Positions 58,029 to 64,000 of a stretch of DNA of 64,000 nt are shown piece after piece. The number at the start of each line of letters is the position of its first letter. Within the stretch, counting starts at the first letter, position 1. Where the stretch lies: contig NC_073639.1 of assembly GCF_029407905.1 (NCBI RefSeq), forward strand, positions 45,525,501 to 45,589,500. The letters run 5' to 3'. This DNA is from Bubalus kerabau. Its lineage: Eukaryota; Chordata; Mammalia; Artiodactyla; Bovidae. The position numbers were made by a program, and so were the translations under genes. The notes below the pieces were generated by a model that had not been told where the DNA came from, made no database searches, and saw only the letters and a list, made by a program, of their open reading frames with translations.

Positions 58029-58704
58029 GGCTTCCCTGACAGCTCAGTTGGTAAAGAATCTGCCTGCAATGCAGGAGACCCTGATTCTATTCCTGGGTCG
58101 GGAAGATCCACTGGAGAAGGGATAGGCTATCCACTCCAGTATTCTTGGGCTTCCCTTGTGGCTGATAAAGAATCTGACTGAGACACAGATGTATAGAACA
58201 GTCTTTTGGACTCTGTGGGATTGGGGGGGGGGATGATTTGGGAGAATGGCATTAAAACATGTATAATATCATATAAGAAATGAATTTCCAGTCCAGGTTC
58301 GATGCAGGATACAGGAAGCTTGGGGCTGGTGCACTGGGATGACCCAGAGGAATGGTATGGGGAGGGGGGTTCAGGATGGGGAACACGTGTACGGATGCAT
58401 GTTGATGTATGGCAAAACCAATACAATATTGTAAAGTAAAAAAAAAAAAAAAAAGAATCTGACTGCAATGTGGGAAACCTGGGATCGATCCCTGGGTTTC
58501 CCAGGTGGCGCTGGCAGTAAATATCCACCTGCCAATGCAGGTAGACATAAGAGACAAGGGTTTGATCAAGAAGATAGAGGAGGGCATGGCAACCCACTCT
58601 GGTATTCTTCCCTGGAGAATCCCATGGACAGAGGAACCTGGTGAGCTACAGTCCATGGGGTCACACAGAATCAGACATGACTGAAGTGACTTTGCACACA
58701 TGCA
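58029..58704 (+). repeat. Bov-tA stack with three tRNA-like heads, split by L1
   Basis: Head 1 (58029-58146) runs into a second head at 58147 (gggcttcccttgtggctgat). This is cut at 58180 by an L1 3' end and resumes at 58466 (caatgtgggaaacctgggat). A third head follows at 58496 (tttcccaggtggcgctggca), with the only complete Bov-A body and tail ending near 58704. Confidence 0.88.
58181..58451 (+). mobile_element. Ruminant L1 3' UTR (sense) with poly-A
   Basis: agacacagatgtatagaaca, gggaacacgtgtacggatgc, caatacaatattgtaaagta, then a pure A run. Target duplication aaagaatctgactg at 58167-58180 and 58452-58465, whose first As merge with the tail. The clean poly-A and good match suggest a fairly recent event. 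Confidence 0.93.
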
Positions 58705-58734
58705 TGCCTAGCAATCTTTGTTTTTTATACAATT

Positions 58735-59160
58735 TTAAAAGTTACTTTTCATTTATAGTTATTACAAAGTATTGGCCATATTCCCCATGCAATACATCCT
58801 TGAGTTTATCTAACATCCAACAGTTTGTACCTCCTGCTGCCCAACTCCAAATTGCCTCTCCCCCACCTCCCTACTGGTAACCAGTAGTTTGCTTTCTATT
58901 TCTGTGAGTGTGCTTCTATTTTGTTTTATTCACTAAATTGTTGTATTTTTTAGATTCCACATATAAGTGATATCATAAAGTATTTATCTTTTTCTTTCTG
59001 ACTTATTTTACTTAGCATAATGCCCTCCAAATCCATTCATGCTGTGGCAAATTGCAAAATTGTGTTCTTTTTATGGCTGAGTTTTTATGGCTGAGTTCCT
59101 TACCCATTCATCTGTTGAAGGACGTTTAGGTTATACCAATGTTCATTAATGACTAATTAT
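58735..59160 (-). mobile_element. L1 3' UTR/ORF2 end (antisense)
   Basis: tatagttattacaaagtatt, ggtaaccagtagtttgcttt, gattccacatataagtgata, acttagcataatgccctcca. Standard antisense text of the 3' portion of mid-age L1. A tggctgagtttttatggctg doubling occurs at 59075-59095. Confidence 0.8.
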
Positions 59161-59893
59161 GAAAGATTTTTTTTCTATGAAATCTGAGGATACAAATGTC
59201 CATCAATTGTTAATTTATCCAAAACACAAAATATTAGGTATGTTGTATGTTCTTTATTATTGGTAGTTATAAATTATTTTTAACTTTCATATTACTGTTT
59301 ATTTGACTCATACATTATTATGCTTTTTTAAGACATTGAAAGCTTAGGTTTGTTGTTATTGTTATTTATATGGAATTGTTTTATAATCCAAGTTCATGGT
59401 TCTCTTGTACTAATTACTTAGAATTTTCTCTATATTTTAGTTCATGTAACTTTGAACAAATATTTTATGTGTGTTGGAAAAAAATATATTACATGTAAAA
59501 TATTTATATACTTTTATGTCTAGTGAATCAAGCTTATTAGGTTTATTAAATTGTATATAAATTTTAATCTTTTATTTTTTGTATACTGGACTTACTAATT
59601 GTCTTGGAATCTTCTACATAATAGAAACTGTGCCGATTTATCCTTTTATTTATACCACTTCTTAGTTCACATATTTAAATTTATTTTTAAGGTGCATGGA
59701 AATCAAGCTAATTATCTTTCACTATATTTAAGTATACACTAAAGCCAATGAAGTAAACTAAAATATATAATAAAATTGAGACAATGGTAAAATTTAAGAA
59801 TTGCACTTTCGTCCCTCAGCCCAAAACAAATTGCTCATTTCGATATGGATATTTATATGCAAAGATATAAGACATTTTGTTTGTCCTTAATAT
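59161..59893. other. AT-rich, possibly decayed L1
   Basis: Phrases such as gtatactggacttactaatt suggest antisense L1 decay, but I cannot align them well. No gene seen. Confidence 0.35.
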
Positions 59894-62043
59894 GCTGCTA
59901 TTGTTGCTGCTCAATCACCATCATGTCCAACTCTTTGTGACCCCATGTACAGGCTCCTCTGTCCTCCACTATCTCCCTGAGTTTGCTCAAATTCATGTAT
60001 ATTGAGTTCATAGTGTTATCTAGCTGTCTCATCCTCTGCCACTCCCTTGTACTTTTGCCTTCAAACTTTCCTAGCATCCAGGTCTTTTCCAATGAGTCTG
60101 CTTTTTGCATCATGTGGCCAAAGTATTGGAGCTTCAACTTCAACATCAGTCCTTCCAATGAATGTTCAGGGTTGATTTCCTTTAGGATTAACTGTTTTGA
60201 TCTCCTCAGAAATTTCAAGAGTCTTCTAGTTATGCTCATTCAGTCGTGTCCGATTCTTCTTGAATCCTATGGACTTGAGTCTGTCAGGCTCCTCTCTCCA
60301 TTGGATTTTTCCAGACATGAATACTGGAGTGGGTGGCCATTTCCTCTCCCAGAGGGTCTTCCCAACCCAGAGATTGAACCCACGTCTCCTGCATCTTCTG
60401 CATTGGCAGATAAATTCTTTATTACTGAGCCACCTGGGAAGCCACCAAGTCTTCTCCAGCACCACATTCGAAAGCACCAATTCTTCCACACCCAGCTTTC
60501 TTTATGGTCCAACTCTTATATCAGTACATGACTACTAGAAAAACCATAGCTTTGACTATATGAACCTTTGTCAGCAAAGGGATATCTGCTTTTTAATACA
60601 CTGTCTAGGTTTGTCATAGCTATCCTTCTGAAGAGTAAGTATCTTTCCATTTCGTGGCTTTGGTCACCATCCACAGTGGTTTTGGAGTCCAAGAAAATAA
60701 AGTCTGCTACTGTTTTCATTTTTTCCCCTTCTATTGGCGGTGAAGTCCTTGGACAAGATGCTATGATTTTAGTTTTTGAATGCTGAGTTTTAAGCCAGCT
60801 TTTTTCACTCTCTTGTTTCATCCTCATCAGGAGGCTCTTTAGCTCCTCTTTGCTTTCTGCCACAAAGGTGGTGTTATCTGCATATCTGAGATTGTGGATA
60901 CTTCTCACAGCAATCTTGATCCCAGCTTGTGATTCATCCAGCCCAGCTTTTTGCATGATGTATTCTGCATATAAGTTAAATAAGCAGAGAGACAATATAC
61001 AACCTGGTCATACTCCTTTCCCAATTTTGGAATCAGTCAGTTGTTCCATGTAAGGTTCTAACTGTTACTTCTTGTCCTGCACACAGGTTTCTCATGAAGT
61101 GATCTGGTATTCCCATTTCTTTAAGAATTTTCCAGTTTGTTGTGATCCACACAGTCAAAATCTTTAGTGTAGTCAATGAAGAAGAAGTAGATGTTTTTTC
61201 TGGAATTCTCTTGCTTTCTCTATGAGCCAATGGATGTTGGCAATTTGATCTCTGGTTCCTCTGCCTTTTCTAAACCCACCTTCTACATCCAGAATTTCTT
61301 GACTCAAGTACTGCTGAAGTCTACCTAGAAGGATTTTGAGCCTTACCTTGTTAGCATGTGAAATGAGTACAGTTGTGTGGTACTTTGAACATTCTTTGAC
61401 ATTGTCTTTCTTTGGGATTGGAATGAACCTGATCTTTTCCAGTTCTGTGGTCACTGATGATTTTTACAAATTTGCTGGTATATTGAGTGTAGCACTTTAT
61501 CAGGATCATCACTTAGGATTTTAAGTAACTCAGCTGGAATTTCATCACTTTCACTTGCTTTATTCATATAAATGCTTTCTAGGGCCTGCTTGACTACACA
61601 CTCTGGGATGTCTGGCTCTAGATGAGTGACCACACCATTGTGGTTATCCGGGTCATTAAGACTTTTCCTGAATCACAGCCTTGTATTGGCAAAGGGGCTT
61701 GCATAACTCATGTGAAGATGACTCAAGATGGACAGGTCATAGTGAAGAGTTCTGGCAAAGAGTGATCCACTGGAGGAGGAAATGACAATCTACTCCCATA
61801 TTATTGCCTGTAAAACCCCATGAGCAATATGAAAAAGCAAAAAGATGACATCGAAATATAAGCTCTCCAGTTGGAAGGTGTCCAATATGCTACTGGAGAG
61901 TATTGAAGGTCAATTACAAATAGCCCCAGCAAGAATGAAGGCTGGGTTGAAGCAGAAATGAGTTAGTTGTGGATATGTCTGGTGGTGAAAGTCCAATGCT
62001 GTGAAGAACAATATTGCACTGGGATATGGAATGTTAGGTTCTC
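59894..62043 (-). mobile_element. BovB with inverted 5' segment, older subfamily
   Basis: 59894-61663 is antisense BovB from the 3' end to the pre-RT region (gggtcattaagacttttcc). At about 61664 the strand of the match flips. 61664-62043 reads as sense BovB 5' leader and ORF start (gatggacaggtcatagtgaa, gaatgttaggttctc). About 1.1 kb between the two parts is missing. This is the pattern expected from twin priming. A Bov-tA is nested at 60228-60446. The RT box at 60873-60884 reads YADN. Frames include 60516-60995 and 61173-61454 (minus). Confidence 0.85.
60228..60446 (-). repeat. Bov-tA SINE (antisense) in BovB
   Basis: agttatgctcattcagtcgt to gagccacctgggaagccacc. Flanking agtcttct at 60220-60227 and 60448-60455 gives the target duplication. 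Confidence 0.9.
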
Positions 62044-62464
62044 AATATAAATTACTGAATTTCCAGAGAAGAATCCAGATTTGCAAAAAAAGATTCCTGT
62101 GCTTCAATGCTTTCTTATACTATTTTAGATAATACTGTTATTGTAGATTTTACATGATATGCCTTGATATGTTTTAGACCACAGCCCATCTCACCCACTG
62201 ATTTTTGTCACTTTTGTATGTACTGTCATGATAATCTCTAACCCATTATTTTCTGTATTTTTATTCTTAAGAAATTTATTTTATTTTTATGTGTACTATC
62301 TATTCCACTGGGGTATAAGATTACTTCTAAAATGAATATTATATAGCAAAATAAAAAAAAGTTAATAGTGAGAGAGAAACAAATAAATGTAAGAATGGAA
62401 AGTACAACTTGAAATAGATCTGGAATATCACTGATAAATGTTAACAACTTATTAACGGTAATAC
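62044..62464. other. No feature recognised
   Basis: AT-rich interval between the BovB and a MIR. No gene or named repeat. Confidence 0.5.
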
Positions 62465-62625
62465 TAATATCAATAGCAAACATCTTTTCAGAGCTTACTG
62501 TACCTGTTCTATTCTAAGTACTTTATATATATAAATCAAGATTTTTACTACTTACAAAATCTAAGGGAGGTACCATTTTGCCATCTTTCAAACATAAAAT
62601 CTAAGAGGTAAAATCAACACATCCA
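62465..62625 (-). repeat. MIR SINE (antisense)
   Basis: atagcaaacatcttttcaga, ctgttctattctaagtactt, gggaggtaccattttgccat, then taaaatctaagaggtaaaat. This matches the complement of the MIR 3' half (tattgagcacttactatgtg ... aggtaggtactattat ... gaggaaactgagg). Confidence 0.65.
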
Positions 62626-62654
62626 AGATCTTAAATACATTAAGTCTCTAAATC

Positions 62655-62801
62655 ACAGAGGGTGAGATGGTTGGACGGCATCACCAACTCAATGGACATG
62701 AGTTTGAGCAAGCTCTGGGAATCGGCGATGGACAGGGAAGCCTGGCATGCTGCAGTCCATGGGGAGGCAAAGAGTCAGACATGACTGAGTGACTGAACTG
62801 A
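62655..62801 (+). mobile_element. BovB 3' end, about 150 bp
   Basis: gggtgagatggttggacggc to gacatgactgagtgactgaa. The older wording (agtttgagcaagctctggga) is shared with the copies at 411 and 30004. Confidence 0.9.
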
Positions 62802-63689
62802 AACCGCATTTCACAATTCAATATAGATAGCTTGTTATTCTATATATCCAGGCTATGATTCCTTACGTAAATAAAAGCTCTCAAGAACCAATTAACATAA
62901 ATATGTAAATATATGAAAATATACATAAGGAAATTAAAAGTGCTTTACAAACTGCATTTTACCTTTACAAACCTTCCTGTTTCAATTTCAAGCAGTGACT
63001 TTATATATGGGGCTTTCCAGGTGGCACTGCTGGTAAAGAACCCACTGACCAGTTTCTTTAGTAGAACAACTATGTACAATTAAAGTTTATATTTTTCAAT
63101 AAGGAGAGAGAAAATCCAATTAATGAGAAACTGGTTTTATTTTTCCACCATGAAAGGGCATGTCATGAATAAATACATAAGTGTTGCTAAAATGGATAAA
63201 TAATAATGAGGAGTTGAAAATCATTTATACACATTTTAAAAGCTAAGGTAGGAAAAAGGCAACATATTTGCAAAAATTCAATATTCTAGTATACGTTTGG
63301 CCATTAACAAGCTGTGTAGCTTCCTATGGATGAAGTATACTATATGAAACTCAAATGTCCTCATTTGTAACAAAGAAGGATTAGCATATAATGTCCTTAA
63401 TAGATTTCAGTGACTTTCTGGAATAACAATCCTGAGACCAACCTGCTTGCATGAAATAAGAGTCTTGTAGGTGTCTTGAGAGGAGAGCAAGTGACACTAC
63501 AAATGCAGATGTAGCTTCATCCTTAAGTCATCCGTTTTACAAGTACAGTGGGAGAGTGAACAGTAGATTTCACTCATTCGTTGTATTGCCTTTCTCCTTA
63601 TGTATTTTCTTTCTCAGAATTTTAAAATAGTTTTGGGTGTATAGCTATATGAACCCCAGTTTGGCCAGTTGTAAGTATTCTATCCAGAC
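62802..63689. other. Mostly unassigned, with a Bov-tA head fragment
   Basis: A 35-bp Bov-tA head (ggggctttccaggtggcact, 63010-63045) lacks any body. The rest shows no gene or named repeat. Confidence 0.5.
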
Positions 63690-64000
63690 CTCATGGAGCT
63701 GGTAACTGAGCTAGCAGAGTACATGCATTACTGGAAACTCAAGTACGGCCATTTGCTGCTTGGAAACCAATACTCAGGAGGCAACTCTTGGTAGAGGGGA
63801 AAGTTGCTTTATTCCAGAGGCCAGCAACTGAGAGAGAGAGTGGATTCATGTTCAAAGGCCAGTTTCCACAGTGCTGATCAAGAAGAAAGAGCTTTAAAGA
63901 GGAGTTTCAGGAGTCTGCAAGCAGAGGGAAGGGACTCCATGCAGAAACAGCAAAGTCAGTTATGACAGTCATCTTGAAATTGGTCATTGTGGGGCTGATC
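63690..64000 (-). mobile_element. Probable ERV LTR (antisense), cut by window end
   Basis: On the minus strand a TATA-like tttaaa (63893-63898) is followed about 85 bp downstream by AATAAA (complement of 63808-63813). A U5-like segment then continues to about 63700. The spacing suits a class I ERV LTR. No internal sequence lies in the window. Family not named. Confidence 0.5.

Noticed and set aside
3122..58600. tRNA-like A and B boxes at many places
   Set aside because: Each belongs to a SINE head (CHR-2-like or Bov-tA). None can be folded into a complete tRNA with acceptor stem, so no tRNA gene is called.

Overview
The window is repeat-dense, AT-rich DNA from a pecoran ruminant genome (cattle, sheep, goat or deer group). 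The diagnosis rests on many copies of BovB (an RTE-clade LINE), the SINEs that share its 3' end (Bov-A, dimeric Bov-A2, tRNA-headed Bov-tA), ruminant L1 elements, and one tRNA-Glu SINE of the type shared by ruminants and whales. I see no host protein-coding exon, functional RNA gene, CRISPR array or prokaryotic feature. The long open frames are LINE remnants or antisense shadows of LINEs and SINEs. The species cannot be fixed from the sequence alone.

Layout. 1-7048: an old L1 piece split by BovB, SINEs, L1 3' ends and a nested SINE/BovB pile at 5.76-6.41 kb. 7049-15578: one minus-strand L1, entered from its 3' tail and ending in the endonuclease region of ORF2. It is cut by three Bov-tA, three BovB (one near full length, 9335-12760) and a second, very short L1. 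15.6-24 kb: older L1 debris, a MaLR-type LTR, Bov-A clusters and a few kb with nothing recognised. 24-36 kb: degenerate plus-strand L1M sequence riddled with BovB and Bov-tA. 37524-52432: a full-length ruminant L1 flanked by an exact 13-bp target-site duplication. It carries a Bov-tA, a near full-length antisense BovB (itself hit by a second BovB and a Bov-A2), and a third antisense BovB. 52.4-64 kb: unassigned DNA, SINEs, a probable ERV LTR (56.26-56.96 kb), a multi-headed Bov-tA stack, a BovB with its 5' part inverted (59.9-62.04 kb), a MIR, and a second probable ERV LTR cut by the window end.

How the parts relate. BovB encodes the endonuclease and reverse transcriptase thought to copy Bov-A and Bov-tA, whose 3' ends match its own. 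L1 supplies its own machinery. Every LINE reading frame here is broken, so no copy in the window looks autonomous. The useful signal is archaeological: nested insertions with readable target duplications give relative ages, and the BovB copies differ in catalytic motif, 5' leader and 3' tail repeat.

I did not find a convincing new biological system. The most unusual observations are two BovB copies with unrelated 5' leaders, a BovB with a 5' inversion, five BovB copies with five different reverse-transcriptase signature tetrapeptides, and repeated insertion at one short target motif.
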